Shown: piece after piece, positions 1 to 11,610 of the stretch | How positions within the stretch are numbered: the stretch's first letter is position 1 | How the letters are laid out: every line of letters begins with the position of its first letter | DNA from: Boswellia sacra | Taxonomy: Eukaryota > Streptophyta > Magnoliopsida > Sapindales > Burseraceae | NCBI GenBank assembly: GCA_013180625.2 | Contig: SNVD02010268.1 | Span: 1-64,000, forward strand | Length of the DNA stretch: 64,000 nt | Direction of reading: 5' to 3' | Program-made: the position numbers and the translations under genes | The notes under the pieces: model-generated | What the model saw: only the letters and a program-made list of their open reading frames with translations | Databases searched by the model: none | What the model was told of the DNA's origin: nothing

Positions 1-1292
1 AAAATAGGAAGTGATATAATTAAACTCCTAAGAAATTAGGATAAATAAATATCCTCTTATTCTAATTAGGATACAATATACTATATCCTAATTTAAAAAT
101 ATATTTATTATAAATTAAATACTTCCTAGAATATAATTCTAGAAACAGTAAGATAATAATCAAAATCATATTATTGTTTTATCACAAGTTAATCAAAATA
201 TAACCACATTATTGTTTTATCACAAATTGATCAAAATATAACATGTGTATGACACATGCATGTTGATACAAAAAATCTTGTCATCAATATTCTCGATATA
301 AGTGTTCGACATACACCACTCGACACTCGATACTTGAAACTCGACACTCAACAAGTTTGACATAACAGTCTCGATATGTGACACAATCGTGACACTCGAT
401 AAAAACTCGACACTCAACTAAATCGAAACTCAACAAAATCTCGACATTAGACAAAATCGAAACTCGATAAAATCTCGACACACGACAAATTTGACACTTG
501 ATAAAATTTTGACAACCACACTTGACACCAATAATTTCGACACAATCAACTCGACACATCTCGACACCAACGTAAACCAATGAGTTTTTTTTGTGGATAA
601 AATTAATGAAATTCACTTATCCTGATGGGAAAACTGCTGGCTTGTTTTGTGTTGAGGTTGACAAACGGTGCAATTGGGTGTTGCAAATAGCAACTCTGTC
701 GTGTCCCTTCCACTAAAGAGTTAAATTAGTTTATTTGTAGTTGCTTAACGGAAAAAAATAAGCACAGATTTACGCGGGCACATGTCGGCTCGCCGCAGGA
801 TTTAATTGGACTGGAGATGGACCCAGATTTAGAAAGCAAAGCTCAACTCAAAAGCGTCCAATACTAAACTTGGAAAGAGATAGAAATAAGATAATAATAT
901 TAGATTTATAATTTAAATATAATTTAAAATTTATAAATTAATATTATAATTTATATAATAAAAATAAATAAAATAAAAATAGATAAAAAAGTTATATCTC
1001 TGAAAAAATTTATAAATTCAACGTTATTAAAAAAAGATCAAAACACTTAATTGACAATATGATACTGAGATAAAAAAACATTATTATAAAGTAAAATGAA
1101 TGAAACCCAACTGTCACCATCCTATCTTCTATTCTATTATTTTCTCTTCTCTCCCGCCTCTAATCTATTCTATTAAAAAAGAAGAAGAAAAATACAAACA
1201 AACTGACCCTTAACACCTCCCAAAAGTCCCTTACATGAAACAATCCTCACCTCTCCTCTCCTTCTAAAGGTCCCTTCTAGTCTCTTACAAAA
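1..1292. other. AT-rich spacer upstream of the nitrite reductase gene
   Basis: No gene is recognisable. The first ~280 bases are AT-rich with short palindromic TCCTAATTAGGATA-like strings. A degenerate repeat lies at about 290-580 (separate entry). From about 890 to 1080 the sequence is almost pure A/T. The last ~150 bases before 1293 are pyrimidine-rich (CTCTTCTCTCCC-type), as is usual for a plant promoter or 5' leader, but I do not see an unambiguous TATA box. Confidence 0.6.
290..580. repeat. Degenerate ACTCGACA-type minisatellite
   Basis: About 290 bases made of irregular copies of short words such as ACTCGACAC, CTCGATA, AATCGAAACTC and ATTTGACAC, spaced 10-20 bases apart. Minus-strand open frames across it are rich in Cys, Val and Glu only because of the repeat and are not taken as genes. 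Unit length varies, so this is a decayed simple repeat and not a clean tandem array. Confidence 0.6.
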
Positions 1293-1517
1293 ATGGCCAC
1301 AATTCTCTTCTCTTCATTTCATTCTTCGCCTCTTGCATGCAACAACATATTGCAATCATGTCATCAGCCTCAGCACCTTTTGCTTCACTCCCTCTCCTGC
1401 CATCTTCAGCTGCAACTTCCAGGCGCCCCAAGACATGGGTGGTTCCTGCTGCCACGCCTGCAGTGGCGACTGTGGCAGCTGCGGAGGTGGATGCAGCCAG
1501 GCTGGAGCCGAGAGTGA
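1293..1517 (+). other. Upstream ORF overlapping the NiR start
   Basis: An ATG at 1293 in the context AAAAATGGCC opens a 74-codon frame that runs past the NiR start at 1337 and stops at 1517. It is out of frame with NiR. Its first residues (MATILFSSF) look like the start of a plastid transit peptide, so this could be a true overlapping uORF, a transcript start downstream of 1293, or a small indel in the assembly or allele. The sequence alone does not decide. Confidence 0.4.
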
Positions 1518-4105
1518 AGGAGAGGGATGGATACTTTGTGTTGAAGGAGAAGTTCAGAGGAGGTATCAATCCTCAGGAGAAGGTGAAGCTTGAGAAAGAG
1601 CCAATGAAGCTCTTCATGGAGAATGGGATTGAAGAGCTTGCTAAATTGTCAATGGAGGAGATTGATAAAGCTAAACTTACTAAGGATGATATTGATGTTA
1701 GACTCAAGTGGCTTGGTTTGTTTCACAGGAGAAAGCATCAGTGTAAGTTTTCTTTTATATCTGATTTTTATACTTTTTGTGAGTTTAATTGGATCATTCA
1801 TGAAAGGAAGCTCTTAAAATAATACTTTGGTGAAGTTATGTACATGGCTTTTAGTGATCTTGAATTAAGTGGTCATTTATATTTGTAACATTTTTTATTG
1901 GAGCTTTTTAATGTGGTTTTGAGCATGAATCACGTCAGGCTTTTAGCAGATTTCTTTGAATTGCATACAAATTATGTAGATTGCGGGATCTGCATTTCAT
2001 CAGAATGTATTGATCTGACAACTACTATTAGAAATAGACCTTCTCTAGAAAATGAGCTAGTGAAAATCAAATAAGAAGTGAATGCCCTGTATAAGACCGG
2101 ATTTTTGTTTGATAATTTCTTATTTGAGTTTATTTTCATGTTTTGGAATCCAAAACAATTAAATCAATAACTTCAAGGAAAGCAAACCTGAAAAGAACTC
2201 ATATCCCATCTTTTATAAACTATCAAGTGGTCAAGTAAAGTTTTAATATTCCAAAAGAGAAGTGCTTGTATATTTTACTATCTGAGCTTTTATGGGGAAG
2301 TAATAACATGATTTTATTTGGCTTCTTTCCTTTCATGTAATGAAATTAATGGTCTTTCTTATAATGTTCAGATGGTAGATTTATGATGAGACTGAAGCTA
2401 CCAAATGGTGTAACAACAATTGAACAAACAAGATATTTAGCAAGTGTAATAAGGAAATATGGGAAAGATGGTTGTGCAGATGTGACAACCAGGCAAAACT
2501 GGCAAATTCGTGGTGTGGTTTTGCCTGACGTGCCAGAAATTCTCAAGGGCCTTGCCCAAGTTGGCTTGACAAGCTTACAGAGTGGCATGGACAACGTAAG
2601 AAATCCCGTTGGTAACCCTATTGCAGGGATTGATCCAGATGAAATTGTTGATACAAGGCCTTACACCAACTTGTTATCCCACTTCATCACTGCCAATGCA
2701 CAGGGCAACCCTGCTGTCACTAATTTGTAAGTTCTCTTTGTACCACTCCAATAAGCACTGTTAGTTTTGAAGAGTGCTCCCAACTATAGTGAGCCAGTTC
2801 AATATTCTGTTTTCCCTTATGCTTCCTTTTTCATCTGAGCAGGCCAAGGAAGTGGAATGTATGTGTAGTGGGTTCCCATGAACTTTATGAACATCCTCAC
2901 ATTAATGATCTTGCTTACATGCCTGCGACAAAGGATGGAAGGTTTGGATTCAATTTGCTCGTGGGTGGATTCTTTAGTCCTAAGAGATGTGCAGAAGCAA
3001 TTCCTCTTGATGCCTGGGTACCGGGTGATGATATAATCCCAGTTTGCAAAGCTGTATTAGAGGCCTATAGAGATCTTGGCTTCAGAGGAAACAGGCAAAA
3101 AACAAGAATGATGTGGTTAATTGATGAACTTGTGAGTAACTCTATACCTTCTTCTGAAAGATATACAAGTTAGTGGCTTATCTATTGTTGCAAGTGAGCC
3201 AATATATGTCATTGCAAGGGATTCCTGTAACCGTTAAGTCAACACTCAATAGGACTCTGACACCATGTTAGAAAATCACTTTGCCTAAAAGTTTAAGTAA
3301 ATAGGTTTATACTCATTAGTAGTATTTAATTTGTTTGTATTGACTCCTGAATTTTGAATAAATGTAGGGCATTGAAGGATTCCGGGCAGAAGTAGTGAAG
3401 AGAATGCCTGAGCAAAAGCTGGACAGAGCATCCTCTGAGGATCTGATTCAGAAGCAATGGGACAGAAGGGACTATCTTGGTGTACATCCACAGAAACAGG
3501 AAGGACTTAGCTATGTAGGTCTTCACATTCCGGTTGGTCGAGTCCAAGCTGATGACATGGATGAGCTAGCTCGTTTGGCAGACACTTATGGCTTGGGGGA
3601 GCTCCGGCTCACTGTGGAGCAAAACATTATAATCCCCAACATTGACAACTCCAAACTTGAAGCCCTGCTGAAAGAACCTTTGCTCAACAAGTTCTCACCA
3701 GAGCCACCTATTCTGATGAAAGGCTTAGTTGCATGCACGGGCAATCAGTTTTGTGGGCAAGCAATCATCGAGACAAAGGCTAGAGCCTTAAAGGTGACTG
3801 AGGAGGTGCAGCAGCTAGTGTCAGTGACCCGGCCGGTTAGGATGCACTGGACAGGTTGTCCCAACACTTGTGGCCAGGTACAGGTTGCTGATATTGGCTT
3901 CATGGGGACAATGGCAAGGGATGAGAATGGGAAGCCTTGTGAAGGAGTTGATGTGTTCTTGGGAGGAAGAATTGGTAGTGACTCACATTTGGGAGAACTC
4001 TATAAGAAGAGTGTGCCTTGTAAGAACTTGGTGCCCTTAGTTGTGGACATCTTGGTCAAACATTTTGGGGCTGTCCCTAGAGAGAGGGAAGAGGCAGAAG
4101 ATTAA
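1337..4105 (+). CDS. NIR1: Ferredoxin-nitrite reductase, plastid (4 exons)
   Basis: Reduces nitrite to ammonium in plastids with six electrons from ferredoxin, the second step of nitrate assimilation. Exons are 1337-1742, 2372-2726, 2843-3131 and 3368-4105; phases join cleanly to give about 595 aa, close to the usual ~580-600. An N-terminal Ser/Ala-rich plastid transit peptide ends near the conserved DAARLEPRVKERDG. The siroheme/4Fe-4S ligands are visible in exon 4: Cys-x5-Cys in ACTGNQFCGQ and Cys-x3-Cys in GCPNTCGQ. Both nitrite/sulfite reductase half domains are complete, including TTRQNWQIRG and LRLTVEQNIIIPN, and the C-terminus PREREEAED is typical. The start at 1337 is the first in-frame Met; 1358 (MSSASAPF) is an equally credible start. 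An out-of-frame ATG at 1293 in a strong context lies upstream (see findings). Family assignment is near certain. Confidence 0.97.
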
Positions 4106-6548
4106 TTCAATAATCAAGAGAGCAGTAGATCATTGTTGTTTCGTTTACAAAATTTGGAGGAAAATTGGCATTGAAAGGATCCACTTAGGACTAATTAGAA
4201 CAACTGATCAATGGGCTCATAATGTGAAAGAAATGCTGATTGCAGAAGGTTTGCTACATAGGAGACCTTGTTAGGGTTATGTATCAGAATAAAAGTTACA
4301 CTTTTTATTTTGAAATTGTTTATTGAAGTTAATAAAATTTCCCAAAAAAAGAAAAAAGAAAAAAGAAGATACTCTGTGCATATTGTCCACTCTGCTTTTC
4401 TTGAAGATAATTTGCTTTGCATTATGTTTATATTGCCTTGTCAGAATATATTCTATTTGTTTCAGAAAGACAAACACAAGGATGAATGATTTAATTAATT
4501 AAGTTTAGAATAATAAAACTGATTATTTTTAGACATATAAAAAAAAAGGTCAAGCAACTAAAGCATCCCAATACAATTATTTTGAAAAAAGAGGGTAAGA
4601 AAAACTTCTCTTAGAATTACAAGTTCATCAGAGGCTATATAAAAGCTCACCCACCTTGTTTCCGGTTTCCATCAAATACAAACCACTAATCAATCAAGCA
4701 AAACGTGCATTTTTGCTCCAAATGCTTATGGTTTGTCTTTACAATTCGATGATGTGTTAAATGGTGCACATTAATTCCTTTACCTTCCAAATGCCAATAT
4801 TAAGCTCTTCTACTGATGGAATTTGATGCCCGGTTTACATAATTAGCTGAAAGAGACCAAAATAACTTAGCAATTTCTACCTTTAGGTAGATAAAAGGGA
4901 ATGATCAGCTTGTCTCATAAATAGATTTTAAATAATTGTGCATGCTTCTTAATAGCCCGAAATCATTCCCACAGGAAAAAAGTGGCATATATTAATTGTG
5001 TCAAGCTTGCCAAAAACCTTATCATCAGAAAAATAAAGATATAATAACAGAGAGCTCATGGAGAAAATATGTTAATGAAAAAGAGCCGATACCACAGATT
5101 TTAAAGGCTCATGCATAATGTTAGACCTGGGAACTTGTATATAAAATGGTTTAACTGCAAGATAATTGTTCATAATAAGACTTTCAACATATTCATCATA
5201 AATGTAATGTGGCTGCTAGCAAATTAGATTAGTTTGTTATGTTCTATGTTAAGAGCTTCCGCATGATTTGTTATGTTTTTGACAACAACATGCCTCGGGC
5301 TTTCCTTGGTTTAGATTTTCATGATTTTGTACTGCTCACAAGGAGTTAGGCTTAACTACTCCACCCCCTACTTGGTGTCTTTCTTCTTTCATTTGTTTGT
5401 TGTCAAAGGCATTTGAGTAAAATAAATAAATAACCAAAAAAAAAAGATAGACCACTGGTACAAGAGATGACAAACCACTGTACATAAACCTTGGAGAGGC
5501 TCTCGCTATTATAAGTTCAGAATTGGGCTTGGGTCAGATTCTATTACGGTGAAGACAGTCCATTGCTGTTCTCCTTCAATTAAATCCAATGACAGATTCT
5601 ATCACTTTTAGCCCAAAAATAAAAAAATAAAAAAAAGATACAAGCTTTGAAGGCATTTATGGTACCAAACCAATAATTTTATTTTTCAAAATCCAATCTA
5701 ATATTAAAAAAAAAATTTAATCAAATTCAATATATCAATCAATCAAATATGTTAAAATCATCAAAGATTAATTTCGAAAGTGTACAAGACGAAAATAAAA
5801 TGAGAAATTTTCAACGCATGACCAATTGACCATCATAGTGAGTAAGTGGGGACTACTTATTGGTACATATTTTCAACAAAAAGGACCTAACACTAGAATG
5901 AATAGTTAGAATCAAGAGCTAAAAGCTACACATTGAATCTCAAATTTTCAACCCATAACCTACCCGATAGCTTGGATAGTTAAAATCAAGAGACAAGAGC
6001 TACAAAATTGTCTCTCAATACCTAATTGAGATTGAGACATGACCTAAAATGAACCAAACAACAATGCATGGAACATGCCTATACAATTGGGCCATGCAAT
6101 TCATGGGAAGATGGAAAAGGTCACCAAAAAAAAAAAATGTAGCTAGAGGGATATCTACACCGACAATCTTGATCAGGCTTGGGTTAACGACACCTGGACT
6201 TAAAAGTTTCTAAAATTTACACTTTAATCCATATATTTAATTTGTGTAGCAAGTTTTAGGGGTGTTAATTTGTTTCTATTAGAATATAGGTATTGAAGTT
6301 TGGTTTAGAAACCTCTCAATTTAAGTGTTAGTTAACCCAAACCTCAAGAGCGTATATATAGAAGCTTGTTGAGGCTACTATGATATGATAATATGAATCA
6401 ATATTAATTATGTAAAGACTTATTGTCCCCGGAATGAGCTTTCAGGAAATTGAGATCATTTCTAGTAGCCACATATGTTGCAATCAGAGTTGAGACCGAA
6501 TCAATGGATAGCTTTCGATATATCGGAACAAAATGATAGAAGGATATG
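4106..6548. other. NiR 3' flank and AT-rich spacer
   Basis: The first ~250 bases are probably the NiR 3' UTR, with AATAAAA-type polyadenylation signals near 4289 and 4331. A TATA-like CTATATAAAAG lies near 4637 (CATCAGAGGCTATATAAAAG context), but no convincing open frame follows, so it could be chance or the promoter of a non-coding transcript. The rest is AT-rich spacer without recognised features. Confidence 0.5.
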
Positions 6549-6687
6549 ACTAATATTGTACATGATGGTTGTTTAATATTGTTATAGGATCATCGACATA
6601 GTTGGATTGATATTATACTTTTCTACGAGTACTAATATATAATAATTTAATATATAAATTTGGGATGTGTAACATTACTTTTGCAGT

Positions 6688-7140
6688 GAATATCCATTGT
6701 CGGAAAGTAAAAAAAAAGAGAACAAAAAAAAAACCCCCACTGAAAGCTTATTGATCTGTCTATTTGACTCTCAGGTTAGGACCACGAGTGACAAAGGTGG
6801 CACAAGATTAGAGTTTGACAAGAATATGATGTCTTAGTGCAACAATCAAAACATGCTACGCAATTCATCTTATTAATCAATTAACTCTTACAAGTGATTA
6901 ATTAGGTCTTTTAATATCTATTGTTGAAAAGTAGAAGACAGAGATTAAAAAAAAAAAAGGAAAAAAGGAAAAACCATTAAAAGCTTATCGATTTTTCTAT
7001 CTAACTCTCAAATTAGGACCACGAGTGAAAAGGTGGCACAAAATTGAAGTTTGACATGAATATGATGTCTTAGTGCAACAATAAAAATATGTTACGCAAT
7101 TCAGCTTATTAATTCAACTAACTCTTAAAAGTGATTAATT
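6688..7140 (+). repeat. Internal ~235-bp tandem duplication in copy 1
   Basis: Two consecutive copies share AAAGCTTAT, TCTCAxxTTAGGACCACGAG, AATATGATGTCTTAGTGCAA and AAGTGATTAATTA at an offset of about 230-236 bases. The second large copy (8687-9825) has only one of these units, so the internal duplication came after, or was lost from, the other copy. Confidence 0.75.
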
Positions 7141-7787
7141 AAGTGAAATACTTGTTTCAAAAGGAAAAAGTTACATAATTTAAAATCTAAGATAGATCTG
7201 ATCAAAATTCAAGACAGGAAATCAAGTTAAGAGTATAATATAAAAAGCATATAATATTTAGAATCTCATAGAAGATTTATATTTAGAAATTCATAGAAGA
7301 TTTCTTGTGAAGATGATTTCAACACATACTATAAATCACATTGACAATTGCTTAAAAAATTATGAAAAAGAGTTGAAAAGCAATGTATGTGGAAACAAAT
7401 AGTTGATAAATTTGGGCCACTAAATAAGTGTAGAATGTGGCATGGCCAAAAATCTAGACTAAAATATTCTAGTTGAAACTATGGAGTCCACGTACAAAAT
7501 TTTTATCAAGTAAAGTGTAAGCACTTTTGCAAACCCTATCATTATTCCAAGAGGAATTTGAGATCTCCTCCTCACAAGTGTCTCAATATTATCAACAATA
7601 TTCCAAGAAATTTTGTCCACATTGTAACTTTATAACTTATAGGTGAACCATATGATGCCTATTTCCAACATTTAGTTAATTATTTATTTCGATATACAAT
7701 ATTCTATTGGTAAGAACTAAGAAGAAAGATTTGGGATGTGGTCCTTTAAAGGAAAAGAAAATTGATATGAGATTTGATATGGTCAAT

Positions 7788-8548
7788 AGCTTTTCAGCCA
7801 GTTTGGGGATGCTCTTGCTGTAGAAAAAATCACTTTTTATTTGCTGCAATAGCAACATAGGATGTTTGGGGTTGCTTCTTAACTTGCTTTAAAAAGAAGT
7901 TGCTATACAAAAATCTAAGTTAAATGAATGTGTCTAAAAGCAGGGAGCCACCTGTTTTTGGAGATCAAGCTTTGCTTCTAAAAATTGAAATATCAAAATT
8001 ACTTAAAAAGTTATTAAATAAATCCAAACATTAATAATTAACAAAAATATAAGTCATATTTATTATATTATTATATTACTATAAACTTTAAATTATTTTA
8101 CAAATAAATATGTGGATTTTTCAAATTAAATTTCAATTTTTAAATTAATTTGATTATGATATAAATTAAAAATTAAATTTAAACTTTGATATAAGTTATA
8201 TAGTCATACATTTTACATAAATAAAAAATGATTTATACTTTTAAAATATTTTGAAAAATTAATATTTATTAAAAACAAATATAGAATTTGTTCTAAATAG
8301 TTAAAAAAATTAATTATGAATTTAATAGTTAAATTTTCTACAAAGTAATAATACACATCTTTATTTTGGTCATTTACAAGCTACAGCATCAGTAATCTCA
8401 AACATTTCTATCCTGCTTCTGAAAAGCAAAACAGTTTTTAAAATTTGGTTTACCAAACACTCCCCCAATTATTTTTAAGCTAACTTTTTCTATAGCATAG
8501 CAGAAGCTGCTTTTTTTTTCACAATAATAGCAAACCCAAATTGGTCTC
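7788..8548. mobile_element. Non-autonomous DNA transposon with imperfect TIRs
   Basis: An insertion of about 760 bp in duplication copy 1; copy 2 has the uninterrupted site near 9680, a natural empty-site control. Imperfect terminal inverted repeats of about 30 bp are visible: CAGTTTGGGGATGCTCTTGC near 7799 and the reverse complement of GCAAACCCAAATTG near 8530-8543. Subterminal GCAGCTTCTGCTATGC-type words also occur as inverted copies. There is no transposase. The TIR style suggests a hAT-like element, but I cannot read a clean target duplication, so the superfamily is open. Confidence 0.6.
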
Positions 8549-8686
8549 TTATTTTAAAGTAAAGAATTTTTTCCATTAACTTTTTTCTTTTAGATGAAAA
8601 GAGAGACTCAAATTTAAAATATACAAACAATTATATAAGCCACAAATAATAACTACAATTTTAGGCTTTTAGATTGTGTAATAACT

Positions 8687-9825
8687 AAGATTAATATTAT
8701 ATATGATGGTTGTTTAATATCGATATAGGATCTTCGACATAGCTGGATTGATATTATACTCTTTCATGAGTGCCAATGTATAATGATTTGATATAAATAT
8801 GGGATGTGGAACATTACTTTTTTAGTGAATATCTATTGTCAAAAAGTAGAAGAAAGAGATTTAAAAAAATAAAATAAAAGAAAAAACCACTTAAAGCTTA
8901 TCAATCTTTCTATCTAACTCTCAAATTAGGACCACAAGTGAAAAAGGTGACACAAAATTGGAGTTTGACATGAATATGATGTCTTAGTGCAACAATGAGA
9001 ACATGTTATGCAGCTCAGCTTATCAATAAATTAACTTTTAAAAGTGATTAATTAAGTGAAAGACTTGTTTTCAAAAGGAAAAATTTACATAATTTAATAT
9101 CTTACATAGATCTGATCAAAATTCACGACAGGAAATCAAGTCGAGAGTATAATATAAAAAGCATATAATATTTAGAAACTCATAGAAGATTTATATTTAG
9201 AAATTCATAGAAGATTTCTTGTCAAGATTATTTCAACACCTACTATTTATCACATTGACATTTGCTTAAAAAATTGTAAAAAAAGAGTTGAAAACAATGA
9301 TATAAACAAATTTGTTGATATCTTTGGGTCACTATTAATAAGTGTAGAATGTGGTATGGCCAAAATCTAGACTAAAATATTCTAGTTGAAACTATGGAGT
9401 CCACGTACAAAATTTTTATCAAGTATAAGCACTTTTGCAAACCCTATCATTATTCCAAGTGGAAGTTAAGATCTCCTCCTCACAAGTGTCCCAATATTAT
9501 CAACAATATTTCAAAAAAAAAATGTCCACATTGACCTTATAAGTGAACCATATGATGGCCTATTTGCAACATTTAGCCAATTATTTATTTCTAAAATATG
9601 AAATTGGGAACTAAAAAGAAAGATTTGGGATGTGGTCCTTTAAAGAGAAAGAAAATTGATATGAGATTTGATGTGATCAATTTTTTATTTTAAAGGAAAG
9701 AACGTTTGCCCTGACTTTTTTAAGTGAGATATATTTCAAATACATAAAAACAATTGTATAAGCCAAAAATAGCAAATGAAATTATAGATTTTTTAACATT
9801 TAATTTGTAAGAACTAAGAAGAAAA
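8687..9825 (+). repeat. Tandem segmental duplication, copy 2
   Basis: About 1.14 kb immediately following copy 1 in the same orientation. It lacks the ~235-bp internal duplication and the ~760-bp insertion of copy 1. Divergence is moderate, with many single-base changes and small indels, so the duplication is not very recent. No gene is seen. Confidence 0.85.
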
Positions 9826-10049
9826 TTTTGAAACTATATGGTTACTGAAAAGGAAGATAAAAAGAATAAAGAATAATTGAGATATTTTATTAGATTTTTG
9901 TACACATGAGGTGTGTAATTAAAGCATATGAATGCTAGATTTTTTACCAAGGTATATACTTTCTCTTTTTCTTTCTTGTACATATCCCAGGAGAATAACA
10001 ATAGTTGTCTTAGTAATGATCTCAAATTTTAATTTTGAATGCGATAGAT

Positions 10050-10682
10050 AATGTAATGTGTTGATGCAGAAAATCGGCACCAACAACTACAGTACACATG
10101 GTCACAAGGATTAGCAGGCTACTATCTGGGACTAGAACGACCACCTGGATGTAACATTTAACTCTCCTTCTGTTGCTGTTCCCATGTAGAGCACTATCTT
10201 CTTAGCACAACATCGACTTCCTCAGCTTGGTAAAGTAAAGTGGAACATGTAAAACCAAGGAAGGAGTTAAAGGATGCCAGGGTTCCCTAGTGTAAGCGCT
10301 CTGATGCCTAAGTTAGCTGAGTTCATATTGAACAAACTAACAAAACATGAAACATAAAAGAACATTTCACCAGATAGAAAATGTGGGCAATGTGAGTAGT
10401 GTAAGGACTATGAACACTAATTAGGAAAGTTGTTGAGCTTTCCTTATGTGATAACCTAGGGATATGTGAGAGATTCCTAGGAGTAAATGAAAGGTGACAG
10501 CTGCCTCGGGTTTAGTGTATTTCAGATTCCTCTTTGTCCTAACCCTAAGCATCGTTTAAATACTTCCTTTCTTCAAGCGTGTAAATGATTTGAGCCACTC
10601 ATCACATGTTGGATGAGCAGCTGGACGGGTTTCCTCGGTCCCCAAGCTGTATTTGCTATTGTAGTGCCATGCTGTCAATTTC
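10050..10682 (+). mobile_element. Possible LTR-type fragment left of the CACTA element
   Basis: A less AT-rich block with GATGCCAGGGTTCCCTAG, AAGCGCTCTGATGCCTAAG and similar words that look like LTR or retroelement sequence. It appears to continue on the far side of the CACTA element at 14702-14930. No TG..CA ends or coding domains were found, so this is a tentative reading based on base composition and sequence style. Confidence 0.3.
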
Positions 10683-10699
10683 CACTACAAGAAAAATAG

Positions 10700-11270
10700 T
10701 TTTTTTGCGACAAAGTTTTTTGCGACGAAATAAAATTCGTCGCAAAAAGAGGCCTTTTGCGACAAAATTATTATTTCGTCGTAAAAGCCAGCATTTCAAA
10801 AAAATGATATTTTGCGAGGAATTTTTCGTCGCAAAATAAAACCTTTGGCGATGAATATTTATTTCCTCGCTAAAAACTCGAGTGACTAATTAGGGAAGCA
10901 TTTTTTGCAACGAGATAAAGCCTATTGCAACAAAAAATTTGTCGCAAAACGTATTACACAAAGATGAGATTTTTTGTAGCAAGATGAACATTTTTTGCGA
11001 CGAAATTATATTTCTCGCGAAAAAAAGACATTTTGCGACAAAAAAATTCTTCGCTAAAAGTCATTCTAATTTACCATGCATACGTGGCAATACTGGATAT
11101 TTTGCGACGAAAAAATGATTTCTTGCAAAATGTTACCTTTTGCGAGGAAAATTTTCTCGCAAAAAATAGAACTTTTGCGGCAAAAAATTCCTCGCAAAAA
11201 AGCCCTTCTAACTTATTATGAATACGTGACAATACTGGATATTTTGTGACGAAAATATATATTCCTCGCA
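10700..11270. repeat. Left subterminal GCGACGAAA repeats of the CACTA element
   Basis: Many copies of TTTTGCGACGAAA, TTTTGCGAGGAAA and their reverse complements, often as close inverted pairs (for example GCGACGAAATAAAATTCGTCGC near 10721-10742), so the region can fold into repeated hairpins. Short open frames here are artefacts of the repeat. Confidence 0.8.
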
Positions 11271-11587
11271 AAAAGTTATTTTTTTTAAAATTAAAACTTA
11301 ATAACTTTTCTCTTTTCTTTTCTTCTCTTTGTTTGTGATCCATCTAATATATAAGTCTTTGTTTAAAAAATGACAAAAAAAAAGAATAAAGAAAGTATTA
11401 AAAATATCATTTGATTTTAAATAAATTTGACAATTTTTAAATATAGTAGGGTCATTCGGATATGCATATAAATTTTTATAAAAAAAAAGACCCTTTGTGA
11501 TTCCATTCATGCTTTTAAATGTGAAAAACTATTAAGATATTCTAAATTTAGTGTTTGTAAAAGAGATAAATAATTAAAATAAACTCT

Positions 11588-11610
11588 ATATGTGTGTGTG
11601 TGTGTGTGTA
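11588..11610. repeat. (GT)n microsatellite
   Basis: About ten GT/TG dinucleotide units in the AT-rich interior of the CACTA element. Confidence 0.85.

Larger units (their letters stand above)
6549..8686 (+). repeat. Tandem segmental duplication, copy 1
   Basis: About 2.1 kb, head to tail with a second copy starting at 8687. Shared landmarks include ATGATGGTTGTTTAATAT, GATGTCTTAGTGCAACAA, AAGCATATAATATTTAGAA and GGGATGTGGTCCTTTAAAG, in the same order and orientation. Copy 1 differs by an internal tandem duplication of about 235 bp (roughly 6688-6912 and 6915-7140) and by an insertion of about 760 bp (7788-8548). Without these its length is about 1.14 kb, matching copy 2. No coding potential is seen. 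Confidence 0.85.

Noticed and set aside
4630..4860. TATA-like CTATATAAAAG downstream of NiR as a gene promoter
   Set aside because: No open frame or splice-linked exons follow; not enough to call a gene.
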